Positions 9,145-18,424 are shown, counted from the first letter of the stretch. The stretch is DNA of 64,000 nt from Cupriavidus pinatubonensis (GCF_019602855.1 NZ_CP080766.1:124001-188000); one strand, 5' to 3'. The notes: generated by a model from the sequence alone, not told the origin. A program made the numbers and translations.

Positions 9145-10110
9145 TCATGACTTGCCGAGACGGCGACGGGACAGCGTGTCTAGGAACACCGCCAGCACCA
9201 CGATGACCCCGGTCACCAGCGGCTGCCAGTTGGCGCTGACCGTGAGCAGGTTCATGCCGTTGAGCACCAGCGTCAGCAGGATGGCGCCGACGAGCGTGCC
9301 GGATACCCGCCCTACGCCGCCGAACAGCGATGTGCCCCCGATCAGCACCGCCGCGATGGCCGGCAGCGTGAGCGTTTCGCCGATATCGCCTTCGGCGGAG
9401 TTCAGGCGCGCCAGGAACACCAGGCTCGCCAGCCCGGCCATGGCGCCGCTGACCACGTAGACCAGCAGCAGGCGACGGGTTACCGGCACGCCAGAGAGCC
9501 GCGCCGCGACCGGGTTGGCGCCGATCGCATAGATCTCCTGGCCGTAGGTGGTCTTCTGGGAGATCACCGTGCCGGCTGTCAGGAAGGCGAGCATCAGGAA
9601 CACGGGCACTGGCACGCCCCACAGGTAGCCGCTGCCGATGGCGCGGAATTCCGGCGCGAATCCGTGGATGGTTTCACCCGCCATGAACCAGTACGTCAGG
9701 CCATGCAGCACCCACAACATGCCGTACGTGGCAATGAACGGCGGGATACGCAGCGCAGCCACCAGCAGGCCGTTCGCCAGGCCGATCAGCACGCCGCAAC
9801 CGAGACCGGCACCTACGCCGAGCATGGTCGATCCCGTCGCCTTCATGACGCTTGCCGCCAGACACGCGGACATCGCCACGTTGGCCCCGACGGAAAGGTC
9901 GAGGCCGCCCGTCAGGATCACAAGCGTCAGCCCAGAAGCGAGCAGGAACAGCAGGCTCGCCTGCCGCAGCACATTGAGCAGGTTGCCCAGCGTCAGGAAC
10001 GCGTCCGACGATACCGACAGCAGCGCGCACAGCACGGCCAGCGCCAGCAGGCGGCCGACAAACGCGCGGGAGTCCGCGGACAGCGGCATGTTCAGGATGG
10101 CGGAGCTCAT
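9145..10110 (-). CDS. ABC transporter permease, RbsC type
   Basis: A 321-residue inner-membrane permease of the branched-chain/ribose type (BPD_transp_2) with about eight to ten hydrophobic segments. Family phrases GGLDLSVGANVAMSA and VTRRLLLVYVVSGAMAGLA are visible, as is ALIGGTSLFGG-like AVLIGGTSLFGGVGRVSGTL. Its ATG overlaps the stop of the upstream permease by 4 nt, so the two are translated together and probably form a heterodimeric pore. Confidence 0.9.
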   Translation of the reverse strand: MSSAILNMPLSADSRAFVGRLLALAVLCALLSVSSDAFLTLGNLLNVLRQASLLFLLASGLTLVILTGGLDLSVGANVAMSACLAASVMKATGSTMLGVGAGLGCGVLIGLANGLLVAALRIPPFIATYGMLWVLHGLTYWFMAGETIHGFAPEFRAIGSGYLWGVPVPVFLMLAFLTAGTVISQKTTYGQEIYAIGANPVAARLSGVPVTRRLLLVYVVSGAMAGLASLVFLARLNSAEGDIGETLTLPAIAAVLIGGTSLFGGVGRVSGTLVGAILLTLVLNGMNLLTVSANWQPLVTGVIVVLAVFLDTLSRRRLGKS

Positions 10111-11081
10111 GCGTTCCCCTTGAAGGATTCGATCAACAGGACCACCAGCACCAGCAGGCCGATGGCCGCCACCTGCACCGAAGACTGCACGCCGATCAGG
10201 TTCAGGCCGTTGCGCAGCACGCCGACGGCGAGCACGCCAAGCACCGTGCCCGGCAGCCAGCCGTTGCCGCGGTCGAACGTGGTGCCGCCGACGGCTACCG
10301 CGGCAATCGCCTCGAACTCCAGTCCGATGGAGGCGGTCGGGTGTCCGGCATTCATGCGTGCGGTCAGCAGCAGCGCCGCTACGCCCGCCATGGCGCCGCC
10401 GAGCATGTAGACCGCGATCAGCCAGCGATTGACGGAGACGCCTGCGAACTTCAGCGCCTCACGGTTGCCGCCGAGCGCGAACACATAGGCGCCGAATCGT
10501 GTGCGATACAAGAGCCAGTGGAAGAGGGCGTAGGTGGCAACGGCCAGCCACAGCGGCACAGGAATGCGGAGCAGTTCGCCGGAATAGAGCAGGGGGATCG
10601 TGTCGCCGACGCCGACCACGCTTTGCCCGTCGGTCAATACGAGCGCCACACCTTGGGCAACACCCAGCGTGCCCAGCGTCGACACGAACGGCGGAATGCC
10701 CAGCCGTGCCACCAGCAGGCCATTGAGCAGGCCGAACGCGAGCCCCACACCGATGGCAGCGGCCAGGGCCAGCAGCAGCGAGCCGGTGGCCACGATCACC
10801 ATGGCAAGCACTACGCCGCACAGCGCGAGCACGGCACCCATGGAGAGATCCAGCCCCTCGGTCATGATGATCAGCGTCATCGGCAGCGCGATCAGCAGCA
10901 GGATCGTGGATTGCGTGCCGACATTGAGCAGGTTGGCTGTCGACAGAAAGCCCTGGCCCATTGCCGCGAAGGCAACGGTAAGCAGAAGCAGCACCCAGGC
11001 CGCGCCGGGCAGCTTGCCGAGTATTGGCACGAAAGCCAGGGGCAGGGCACGGGAGGCGGTGGCGGCAGTCGTATCAGGCAT
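10107..11081 (-). CDS. ABC transporter permease, RbsC type (second)
   Basis: A 324-residue paralogue of the next permease in the operon, with the same layout: EGLDLSMGAVLALCGV near residue 90, GLLVARLGIPPFVSTLGTLG and the C-terminal AVAVGGTTFDRGNGWLPGTV. It overlaps the ATPase gene by 8 nt at its start and the following permease by 4 nt at its end. Two distinct RbsC-type permeases in one importer are less common than a homodimer. Confidence 0.9.
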   Translation of the reverse strand: MPDTTAATASRALPLAFVPILGKLPGAAWVLLLLTVAFAAMGQGFLSTANLLNVGTQSTILLLIALPMTLIIMTEGLDLSMGAVLALCGVVLAMVIVATGSLLLALAAAIGVGLAFGLLNGLLVARLGIPPFVSTLGTLGVAQGVALVLTDGQSVVGVGDTIPLLYSGELLRIPVPLWLAVATYALFHWLLYRTRFGAYVFALGGNREALKFAGVSVNRWLIAVYMLGGAMAGVAALLLTARMNAGHPTASIGLEFEAIAAVAVGGTTFDRGNGWLPGTVLGVLAVGVLRNGLNLIGVQSSVQVAAIGLLVLVVLLIESFKGNA

Positions 11082-12582
11082 CGTTCATCCCCAGTTGCAG
11101 AATGCTTTCCTCGGTCATGGCGTCATGCGCAAGCTCGCCGGCGACGCGGCCGCCGCGCATGACATAGGTGCGGTCGCATACGTTGATGATCTCTGGCAGC
11201 TCGGAACTGATCAGCAGCACGGCGGCGCCTTGCTTCACCAGCCCGTCGATCAGCGCGAAGATTTCGGCCTTGGCGCCAACGTCGATGCCGCGCGTAGGCT
11301 CGTCGAAAATGAACAGGCGCGATTCGGCGACCAGCCACTTGCCGATCACGATCTTCTGCTGGTTACCGCCCGACAGGAACTGCGCGAGCTGGTCGCCGCT
11401 CGGCGTGGCAATGCGCAGCCGTCCAATCTCGCGCGTGGACAGCTGCGCCGCCTTGCCGCTGCGATACCAGTGTGCGGGAAAGGCGCGGCGCAGGCCGGCC
11501 AGGAGCAGGTTGTCGCGCACCGAGCGGATCAGCGCGAGCCCTTCGGTCTTGCGACTTTCGGGGATCAGCGCCGCGCCGAGCGCGCGTGCCTTGTCGGGAC
11601 CGCCGCGCATGGACTTGCCGAAAATGCGGATTTCGCCCGCGCGCACCGGGTCCGCGCCAAACACAGCCCGCGCGACCTCGCTGCGCCCTGAGCCGACGAG
11701 CCCGGCCAGCCCGACGATCTCACCGGCACGCACCTGCAGCGTGATGTCGTCAATGCCGTTGTCAGCGCTGACGCCTTGCATGTCGAGCGCCACCTCGCCG
11801 ACCGGGCCGCCGCGTGTGCGGGTGTAGCCCATGTCCACCTTGCGGCCGACCATGCGCGCCACCAGTTCATCAGGCGTGGCATCGCCGGGCATGTAGCTGC
11901 CGACCTTGCGGCCGTCTCGCATGACGGTGATGCGGTCACCGAGCGCGAAGACTTCCGCCATGCGGTGCGAGATATAGATCATCGACACGCCGTCGGCCTT
12001 GAGGCGTGCGATGACGCCGAACAGCTTTTCGGTCTCGCGCTCGGAGAGAGCGGCCGTGGGCTCATCCAGCACGAGGATGCGTGCGTTCTGCGACAGCGCC
12101 TTGGCAATCTCGATCATCTGCTGCTGCGCCACGCCCAGGCGATGCACGGGCGTATGCGTGCTGATGTCCATGCCGAGCGTGTCCAGCAGGCGCCGCGCTT
12201 CGGCATGCATCTTTGCATGGTCCACCGAGCCCGGCACCCGTCCGCGCGGCTCACGGCCAAGAAAAATGTTCTGCGCGATGTCGAGGTAGGGCACCAGCGA
12301 GAATTCCTGGAAGATCACGGCGATGCCGAGCCGCATCGTGTCCGCCGGCCCCGATACCTCGACGCGCTGGCCCTGATGGTGGAACTCGCCGGCATCGGCC
12401 ACATAAACGCCGCACAGCACCTTCATCAGCGACGACTTGCCTGCGCCGTTCTCGCCAAGGAGCATGTGCACCTCGCCGGGATAGATGTCGAAGGAGACGT
12501 CGTCCAGCGCCTTGACGCCTGGAAAAGTTTTGCAGATGCCACGCATCTCGAGCAGTGGGCTGACCTGGGTCATCGCGTTCAT
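11074..12582 (-). CDS. ABC transporter ATP-binding protein with two ATPase domains (RbsA/XylG type)
   Basis: A 502-residue tandem ATPase. Domain 1 has Walker A GENGAGKSS, the signature LGVAQQQMIEIAKAL and Walker B ILVLDEPTAAL. Domain 2 (from about residue 265) has the degenerate Walker A GLVGSGRSE, signature LSGGNQQKIVIGKWL and Walker B LFIFDEPTRGID. This is the carbohydrate-uptake (CUT2) architecture, in which domain 2 is always degenerate. It powers the import of the ligand of the binding protein at 8124. Confidence 0.93.
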   Translation of the reverse strand: MNAMTQVSPLLEMRGICKTFPGVKALDDVSFDIYPGEVHMLLGENGAGKSSLMKVLCGVYVADAGEFHHQGQRVEVSGPADTMRLGIAVIFQEFSLVPYLDIAQNIFLGREPRGRVPGSVDHAKMHAEARRLLDTLGMDISTHTPVHRLGVAQQQMIEIAKALSQNARILVLDEPTAALSERETEKLFGVIARLKADGVSMIYISHRMAEVFALGDRITVMRDGRKVGSYMPGDATPDELVARMVGRKVDMGYTRTRGGPVGEVALDMQGVSADNGIDDITLQVRAGEIVGLAGLVGSGRSEVARAVFGADPVRAGEIRIFGKSMRGGPDKARALGAALIPESRKTEGLALIRSVRDNLLLAGLRRAFPAHWYRSGKAAQLSTREIGRLRIATPSGDQLAQFLSGGNQQKIVIGKWLVAESRLFIFDEPTRGIDVGAKAEIFALIDGLVKQGAAVLLISSELPEIINVCDRTYVMRGGRVAGELAHDAMTEESILQLGMNDA

Positions 12583-12591
12583 GGGGGTTTC

Positions 12592-13947
12592 CTATGCAAG
12601 GGCGTGGGCCTGTGCGCCAAGCAGCCGTTCGCCGGATGCGCGCAGCGCGTCGAGCGTGCGCGGCACGCCATCGGCCAACAGCCGGCCGCGCCGCTTGCGC
12701 GCGACGCCAGCCACGAAGACGCTGTCGATATTGGCCAGGCTGGCCTGCATGACGACAGCGTTGATGGGGTCGTGCACGGGCATCATGTTGAGCCGCTGCG
12801 CGTCGATCAGGACGAGGTCGGCCTGCTTGCCGACCGCCAGCGAGCCAATGCGGTCCGCCATGCCGAGCATCCGTGCGCCGGCCAGCGTGATCCACTCCAG
12901 CGCCTCGCGACAGGTCACCTCGTGGCGCGGCGCGATGACTCCGTGCTCCGCGCGGTATTCCGCGTGATCCAGCGCGCGCTGCACGCCGAGCGCAACGCGC
13001 GCCGCCGTGAACATCTCACCGGACAAGCCGGACTCGAGATCGATGCCCAGCGACGGCGCCACGCCGAGCTTGCGCAGGCGCCCGGTAATCGGAAAGCCGT
13101 GGCCCTGCGTCAGCTCGTTTTCCGGCGTCAGCGAAAAACTTACCCCGGCATCGACGAAGCGCGCGAGTTGGGCATCGCTAAGGTCATTGCCGTGGACAAT
13201 GTTGATGTGCGGGCCCAGCAGACCGGCCGCTTCCAGCCGAGCCCAGCCGTCGGGCGTGCGTGCCGCGCCGCCGCCCTGGTGCATGCTGGCTATCAAGCCG
13301 AACTCGCGGGCCAGCGCGAAATCGTGCAGCGCGACTTCCATGGTGGAGTAGTGTGGGCCAAGGATGGCCAGGCCCAGGCTGACCAGTTCCGAGCCCTGCA
13401 AGCGCTGCGCCAAACGTTCGATCTCATGGCGCGGGTGCGGCGTCTCCCAGAACGGCGCCATGCCGGGCTTGGGATCAGGCTTCGGCGATCCGTGCAGGAA
13501 CGCAGCGCGGATGCCTGAGCGCTCCAGCGCATCGATGGCCGCGTCGCTATGTGCCGGAGTAGGGTTGTTGTGGCACCAGTCGACCAGCGTCGTCGTGCCG
13601 CAGTCGAGCTGGTTCCATGCACCGGCCAGCGTGGCCACGTGGATGTCTTCCGGCGTAAAGCGCGTTGCCAGCCCTGCATGCATCTGGCGGAAATATTCCG
13701 TGAGCGTCCAGCCGCCGGCGACGCCGCACAGGGCGGTTTGCCAGGTGTGCATATGGGCGTTGACGAAGCCCGGCGCCACGATGAAGCCGCGTGCGTCGAT
13801 CTGCTCGGTTCCGGCGGCATCCGCCACATCGAGATGCGGCGCAAGCGCGGCTATCCGGTCATCCTCGATCAGCAAGTCGCCAATGAACTCCCCATGGGCG
13901 GCTTCCATCGTGACGAGCGTAGCCCCGCGAATCAGGGTGCGCGTCAT
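12592..13947 (-). CDS. Metal-dependent amidohydrolase (chlorohydrolase/deaminase type)
   Basis: A 451-residue amidohydrolase-superfamily enzyme related to cytosine/guanine deaminases and triazine chlorohydrolases. Metal ligands are visible: HMHTW (His-x-His) after the strand IVAPGFVNA, His in IASMHQGG, the HGNDLSD histidine, and Asp in SLGIDLESG. The C-terminal IGSLAVGKQADLVLID is the usual closing beta-sandwich phrase. The start at 13947 is supported by AAGGAGACAGG upstream. It is the first gene of the operon and probably removes an amino or similar group from the imported compound before ring cleavage; the substrate is unknown. Confidence 0.85.
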   Translation of the reverse strand: MTRTLIRGATLVTMEAAHGEFIGDLLIEDDRIAALAPHLDVADAAGTEQIDARGFIVAPGFVNAHMHTWQTALCGVAGGWTLTEYFRQMHAGLATRFTPEDIHVATLAGAWNQLDCGTTTLVDWCHNNPTPAHSDAAIDALERSGIRAAFLHGSPKPDPKPGMAPFWETPHPRHEIERLAQRLQGSELVSLGLAILGPHYSTMEVALHDFALAREFGLIASMHQGGGAARTPDGWARLEAAGLLGPHINIVHGNDLSDAQLARFVDAGVSFSLTPENELTQGHGFPITGRLRKLGVAPSLGIDLESGLSGEMFTAARVALGVQRALDHAEYRAEHGVIAPRHEVTCREALEWITLAGARMLGMADRIGSLAVGKQADLVLIDAQRLNMMPVHDPINAVVMQASLANIDSVFVAGVARKRRGRLLADGVPRTLDALRASGERLLGAQAHALA

Positions 13948-14108
13948 AAAACCTGTCTCCTTGGCGACGCGGCAACGCGGCAACGCCACTTTCGCCTTGT
14001 GCTCGTAATCGTTCTGGTCTTCTTTTGTTTTGCGGTCTGGCGGCAATAACAAACGTTTGCAGCCGTGACGCAGATGAGTCTATACTCCCTCCGAACGAGA
14101 AAAAACGC

Positions 14109-14120
14109 GGCCCGAGGAAA
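14109..14120. repeat. 12-nt motif shared by both promoter regions of the catabolic island
   Basis: GGCCCGAGGAAA occurs here, in the gap between the amidohydrolase operon and its divergent LysR gene, and again at 17202-17213 upstream of maleylacetate reductase, in the same orientation relative to both minus-strand operons. The nearby CAAACGTTTG palindrome (14050-14059) is another candidate LysR contact. Function is inferred. Confidence 0.4.
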
Positions 14121-14176
14121 TGTTTCTTCCACCTGGAGAAAAACTCGGCCGGCGTAGCAGGCGGTGGAGACAACGC

Positions 14177-15091
14177 ATGGATCGCTGGACCGAAATCGAG
14201 TTGTTCGTACAGACCGCGGAGTTCGGCAGCATCTCGCGCGCCGCCGAAAGCCTCGAGATGTCCAATGCCGCGGCCAGCCGCTACCTGAGTTCGCTGGAAC
14301 GGCGGCTGTCGGCGCGCCTGATCGAGCGCAACACGCGCCGCCTGTACCTAACCCAGGTCGGCGAGCAGTACTTCCGGCGTTGCAAGGAATTGCTGGCGGA
14401 GATGAAGGAGGCGGAAGCCGACGTCAGCGCCGCCGTGCTGGAACCAAGCGGGACACTGACGATCACTGCGTCGCTGTCGTTCGCCATGAAGCATCTGGCA
14501 CCGTTGGTGCCGGAGTTCACGACGCGCTATCCGAAGGTGAATGTCAATGTGCTGGCGGCCAATCGCTACTACGACATCATGGACAGCGGCACGGACCTGG
14601 CCATCCGCACGCGCGAGTTCGAGCCGGACTCTAACCTGACGGTGCGCCGCCTTGCGCAGACGCGCCGGGTGCTGGCCGCCACGCCGCGCTACCTGGACAC
14701 GCACGGTATTCCACGCAGCGTCGAAGCGCTGGCGGATCATTCCATGCTGATCTATTCGTACGCCAATCGCCCCAATGAACTCTCGTTCACACGCGGCGAC
14801 GAAAAGCAGGTCGTCACGGTGCGCAGCAAGATGGAATCCAACGACGGCCAGGTACTACGCGCCGCGGCGCTGGAGGGCATGGGCATCCTCGTCCAGCCCA
14901 AGTACATCCTTTATGACGATATCGTCGCCGGGCGGCTGATCCCGGTGCTCGATGACTGGGACTTGCCCAGGCTCACGATCAATATCGCGTTCCAGAACCG
15001 GACGCACCTTCCGGCGCGGACACGCCTGTTTATCGAGCTACTGGTGTCGCACTTCGAGCGTATGGACTACGAACGCAAGTGGACGTCGTGA
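14177..15091 (+). CDS. LysR-family transcriptional regulator of the hydroxyquinol island
   Basis: A 304-residue LysR protein. The winged helix (residues 1-60) reads SISRAAESLEMSNAAASRYLSSLERRLSARL, followed by the effector domain (about 90-295). It belongs to the CrgA/DmlR-like branch (SLSFAMKHLAPLVPEF; DLAIRTREFEPDSNL). The ATG at 14177 is preferred to one at 14120 because homology starts there. It is divergent from the eight-gene catabolic operon and convergent with the dehydrogenase at 15131, so it most likely activates the surrounding operons. Confidence 0.9.
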   Translation: MDRWTEIELFVQTAEFGSISRAAESLEMSNAAASRYLSSLERRLSARLIERNTRRLYLTQVGEQYFRRCKELLAEMKEAEADVSAAVLEPSGTLTITASLSFAMKHLAPLVPEFTTRYPKVNVNVLAANRYYDIMDSGTDLAIRTREFEPDSNLTVRRLAQTRRVLAATPRYLDTHGIPRSVEALADHSMLIYSYANRPNELSFTRGDEKQVVTVRSKMESNDGQVLRAAALEGMGILVQPKYILYDDIVAGRLIPVLDDWDLPRLTINIAFQNRTHLPARTRLFIELLVSHFERMDYERKWTS

Positions 15092-15130
15092 CGCGCCCGC
15101 TCTGCAAATGCGTGGCGAGCGGGCCGGAGG

Positions 15131-16015
15131 CTATGGTTGACGTTGACCCGGCTGCATGCCCGCCGCCAGCGCAGCGGATTTGATGATGGCGGCGTAGTCA
15201 TCGCCGGCCATGCCTTGCGCAGCGGCGCCATGCAGCATCTGGCCGAGCAGGGCGGTGAGCCCCATCGGCACGTGCAGCTGTGCGCCGGCATCCAGGATCA
15301 GCCCAACGTCCTTGAGCATCTGCTCGACCGTGAAGGTCGGCGTGTAGTCATGCACGGCAAGCTGTGCGGCCTTGGCCTTGACGATCGGTGAGGCGACCGC
15401 ACTGGCCGTGATCACATCCCACATCGCCTGCCACTCTAGTCCGCCCTTGCTGCCCAGCGTTAGGGCCTCGGCCAGCATGCCACCAGTCAGCGCGATCAGC
15501 AGGTTGACGACGAGCTTCATCAGCCGGGCCTGTTCGGCATCGCCCAGATAGAACTGGGCCGGACCCAATGCGGCTAGCAGCGGCTTGATGCGCTCGTACG
15601 CGTCTGCGGGTCCGGATACCAATGCAGTGAGCTTCGCGGCCTCGGCCATGTGGTTGTTGCCGGACACCGTGACGCGCAGATAAGCGATATCACGCGCCGC
15701 GAGCAACGGCGCTACTGCCGCCGACGCCGCGGGAGAGACCGTGCTGGTGTCGATATAGAGCGCGCCGGGCCGGGCCGCTTTGGCAATCTGGCCCGCCACC
15801 GCACTGAACGCGCCGTCATTCGGCATCGAACTGAAAATGACCTCGGCTGCGCTGACAGCGTCCGCAAGGGACGGGGCCACCGCCAGGCCGGCGTGTCGCG
15901 CCGCCGATGCCTGTTCCGGCGCGATGTCATAGGCGACGACGTCATGGCCCGCAGCGGCGATGTGGCGCGCCATCGGCAGGCCCATCTTGCCGGTGCCAAT
16001 GAATCCGATCCTCAT
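15131..16015 (-). CDS. Beta-hydroxyacid dehydrogenase (3-hydroxyisobutyrate dehydrogenase family)
   Basis: A 294-residue NAD(P)-dependent beta-hydroxyacid dehydrogenase. The N-terminal GFIGTGKMGLPMARHI is the family dinucleotide-binding motif, the substrate loop reads RVTVSGNNHMAEAAKL (variant of the usual PVSGG), and the catalytic lysine is in LMKLVVNLLI. It lies 38 nt downstream of maleylacetate reductase on the same strand and ends 39 nt from the convergent LysR gene. A role in the catabolic island as a reductase of an acid semialdehyde or beta-hydroxyacid is inferred. Confidence 0.85.
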   Translation of the reverse strand: MRIGFIGTGKMGLPMARHIAAAGHDVVAYDIAPEQASAARHAGLAVAPSLADAVSAAEVIFSSMPNDGAFSAVAGQIAKAARPGALYIDTSTVSPAASAAVAPLLAARDIAYLRVTVSGNNHMAEAAKLTALVSGPADAYERIKPLLAALGPAQFYLGDAEQARLMKLVVNLLIALTGGMLAEALTLGSKGGLEWQAMWDVITASAVASPIVKAKAAQLAVHDYTPTFTVEQMLKDVGLILDAGAQLHVPMGLTALLGQMLHGAAAQGMAGDDYAAIIKSAALAAGMQPGQRQP

Positions 16016-16053
16016 ATCTTCTCCTGTCTGGAAATTCTGCGTGCCACGCAGCG

Positions 16054-17151
16054 TCAGTCCGGCCGCACGCCTTCGTAGGCAGCCTGGAGCAGGGCACGGA
16101 TCGGCTCGCGCTCGATCGGGCGCGGGTTCCAGTAGGGGCTGGCGAGCGCGATATCCGCCGCGCGGTCGAGATCCTCTTCGCGCATGCCGATGTCCCGCAG
16201 GGCGACAGGGGCGCCATGGCGCTGGGCCAGGTCGAACAGCGTCGCTGCAGCGGATTGCTCGCCGGCGCCGGTCGCCCTGCGGATGCGGGCCATCGCCTCT
16301 GGCACGGCGGCGGCGTTATAGGCCAGCGCATGCGGCAACACGATGGTGTGCGTTTCGGCGTGAGGCAGGTTGAAGCTGCCACCCAGCGTATGGCACAGCT
16401 TGTGATGAAGCGCCATGCCGACGCCGCCAAGCACGGTGCCACACAGCCACGCTCCGTACAGGCACTGGGAACGCGCGTCGAGGTCGCCCGGATCGTTGAA
16501 TACCGCTGGAATGCCCGCGGCGAGCGCGCGAATACCTTCCTCGGCCATTAGCGACATCACCGGGTTGGCGTCACGCGCGTACAGGCCCTCGGCGGCATGG
16601 GCAATCGCATTCAACGCGCTCGTGACGGACAGGCCGCGCGGCAAGCCGACGGTCAGTGCGGGATCGTAGATCACCGTGCGCGGCAGCACGCGCGGATCGC
16701 GGCCGGTGCGCTTCGTGCCGGCTTCGGTGAGACCATAGACCGGCGTCACTTCGGAGCCCGCGTAGGTGGTTGGGATCGCCACGATCGGCATCCCCGTTTC
16801 CAGGGCGATGGCCTTGCCAAGTCCCGTGGTCGATCCACCGCCGACTGCCACGGCGCAATCCGCTCCGGCCTCGCGCGCCCGCGCTGTTGCGTCGCGCGCA
16901 CTCTCGATCGGCACGTGCATGACGGCGCCCGCATACACGCCTGCGGACAAGGGGCCAAGCAAGTCGGCAATGCGCTCGGCCTCCGCCTGCTGGTTCGGCG
17001 TGCAGAGCACCAGGGCCCGCTTGGCGCCGAGCCTTTCGACTTCGGCGGCAACCTGGCTTGAAGACCCCGCGCCAAACACGACGCGCGCCGCGTGGGCCTC
17101 ATAGATGAATGGCTGTGACGATTTCATGGTTTTGCTGACAAGCGCGGTCAT
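16054..17151 (-). CDS. Maleylacetate reductase
   Basis: A 365-residue iron-containing-alcohol-dehydrogenase-fold enzyme of the maleylacetate reductase type, which reduces maleylacetate to 3-oxoadipate with NAD(P)H. Family features are FGAGSS near residue 27, the nucleotide loop VGGGSTTGLGKAIA, PIVAIPTTYAGSEVTPVYG, and the histidine-bearing ALHHKLCHTLGG and LPHAETHTIVLPHALAYN segments. It is the expected step after hydroxyquinol cleavage by the enzyme at 7188. A start at the Met eight residues in (17127) is also possible; neither has a strong ribosome site. Confidence 0.9.
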   Translation of the reverse strand: MTALVSKTMKSSQPFIYEAHAARVVFGAGSSSQVAAEVERLGAKRALVLCTPNQQAEAERIADLLGPLSAGVYAGAVMHVPIESARDATARAREAGADCAVAVGGGSTTGLGKAIALETGMPIVAIPTTYAGSEVTPVYGLTEAGTKRTGRDPRVLPRTVIYDPALTVGLPRGLSVTSALNAIAHAAEGLYARDANPVMSLMAEEGIRALAAGIPAVFNDPGDLDARSQCLYGAWLCGTVLGGVGMALHHKLCHTLGGSFNLPHAETHTIVLPHALAYNAAAVPEAMARIRRATGAGEQSAAATLFDLAQRHGAPVALRDIGMREEDLDRAADIALASPYWNPRPIEREPIRALLQAAYEGVRPD

Positions 17152-17175
17152 TCGGACCGGATAGACAGAACGCTA

Positions 17176-17213
17176 TATTTCCGGGAGCAGAAAGGAAATA
17201 GGGCCCGAGGAAA
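17176..17213. promoter_or_regulatory. Candidate operator upstream of maleylacetate reductase
   Basis: TATTTCC-N11-GGAAATA (17176-17200) is a perfect 7-bp inverted repeat 25-49 nt upstream of the start at 17151, directly beside a copy of the GGCCCGAGGAAA motif (17202-17213) also found near 14109. The position suits binding by the LysR at 14177. Inference only. Confidence 0.45.
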
Positions 17214-17276
17214 ACAGTCTTCAGGCAGGCGGAAGAATCGGAGTGGGGCGCGTGAGCACCAAAGGCAGGCCGAGCG

Positions 17277-17531
17277 TCAGGCGTCCGTCGTCGTGCGCGT
17301 GGTGCTCAGGAGGGGGACAAAGTCGAAATGGGCGGCAGCGTACAGGGCATTGCACGACCAGACCTCTTCGTCGTCCCTGTAGAAACTGACCCACCTGCCG
17401 TCGCTGATGCAATGGGCACCAGGAAACACCTCTTCATGTCCGTCGGGTCCGTCCAGCAGGACAGGGGCATGAGGCACGGCCCAATAGTGGCCGCTCGGCA
17501 GGGCTGAAATCGATTTACGCGACATATCCAT
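17277..17531 (-). CDS. Hypothetical protein, 84 residues
   Basis: A short reading frame starting MDMSRKSIS, with AGGA 5 nt before the ATG at 17531. The protein has a proline- and glycine-rich first half and WVSFYRDDEEVWSC in the middle, with no signal peptide or membrane segment. I do not recognise a family. It lies between the maleylacetate reductase promoter and the PhaB paralogue. The ribosome site and balanced composition favour a real gene, but this is uncertain. Confidence 0.45.
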   Translation of the reverse strand: MDMSRKSISALPSGHYWAVPHAPVLLDGPDGHEEVFPGAHCISDGRWVSFYRDDEEVWSCNALYAAAHFDFVPLLSTTRTTTDA

Positions 17532-17622
17532 GCGGTCCTGCCATTTCCTCAAGCAGCAGCCGGGCGCGTTCGCGCCCGCGAGTACGCTGCCCGGCTATTG
17601 TCCTACCACTCATTATGCGCGT

Positions 17623-18366
17623 TCATTGCATGTGCTGTCCGCCATTGATGGCGATATTGGCGCCGGTGACGAAACCCGCCTCGGCGGAACACAGGTATTG
17701 GACCAGCGCGGCAATTTCGTCTGGCTGGCCCAGTCGCCCCACGGGAATCTGCGGAAGCACCTTGGTATCCAGAATCTCCTGCGGCACGGCCATGACCATC
17801 TTGGTGGCGACATAGCCCGGCGACACCGTATTGACCGTGACGCCTCGCTTGGCAACCTCCAGTGCAAGTGCCTTGGTGAACCCATGCACGCCCGCCTTGG
17901 CCGCCGCGTAATTGGTCTGGCCGAATCCACCTTTGGACCCGATGACGGACGACACATTGACAATGCGGCCCCAACCTCGCTCGACCATGCCATCGCAGAC
18001 CTGCTTGGTCATATTGAACAGGGAATCGAGATTGGTGCGAACCACCGCATCCCAGTTGACCTTATCAAGCTTCTTGAAGCTGCTGTCGCGCGTGATGCCG
18101 GCATTATTGATCAGGATATCGACCGGCCCGATTTCCTCCTGGATTCGCGCCACGCACGCCTGGCACGACGCGTAGTCCGACACGTCAACACTGTAGGCGG
18201 CAAAACAGCGCCCGGTTTCCGCCATGCGGGCCAGCCAGTCCGCCACGCCTTCATTGCCTGGCGAATGAGTGACCACCACCGTATAGCCTGCGTCGTACAG
18301 CCTGGTGCTGATCGCTTCGCCGATGCCGCCCATGCCACCGGTTACCAGCGCAATTCGCTTTGTCAT
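17623..18366 (-). CDS. phaB: Acetoacetyl-CoA reductase paralogue (PhaB type)
   Basis: A 247-residue short-chain dehydrogenase. The N-terminal TKRIALVTGGMGGIGEAIS cofactor motif, NNAGITRDSSFKKL, the Ser in NVSSVIGSKGGFGQ and the catalytic YAAAKAG (Tyr-x3-Lys) are present. GFGQTNYAAAKAGVHGFTKALA and NGGQHMQ at the end match PhaB enzymes, especially the secondary PhaB2/PhaB3 paralogues of Cupriavidus. PhaB makes (R)-3-hydroxybutyryl-CoA with NADPH for polyhydroxybutyrate. No phaA or phaC is adjacent, so it is a stand-alone paralogue; which PhaB number it matches cannot be settled here. Confidence 0.85.
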   Translation of the reverse strand: MTKRIALVTGGMGGIGEAISTRLYDAGYTVVVTHSPGNEGVADWLARMAETGRCFAAYSVDVSDYASCQACVARIQEEIGPVDILINNAGITRDSSFKKLDKVNWDAVVRTNLDSLFNMTKQVCDGMVERGWGRIVNVSSVIGSKGGFGQTNYAAAKAGVHGFTKALALEVAKRGVTVNTVSPGYVATKMVMAVPQEILDTKVLPQIPVGRLGQPDEIAALVQYLCSAEAGFVTGANIAINGGQHMQ

Positions 18367-18424
18367 GATCGAAAGTCTCCTGTCCTGTCTTTGTCTGCCA
18401 GGGCTGATTTGCCCAATTGACCGG

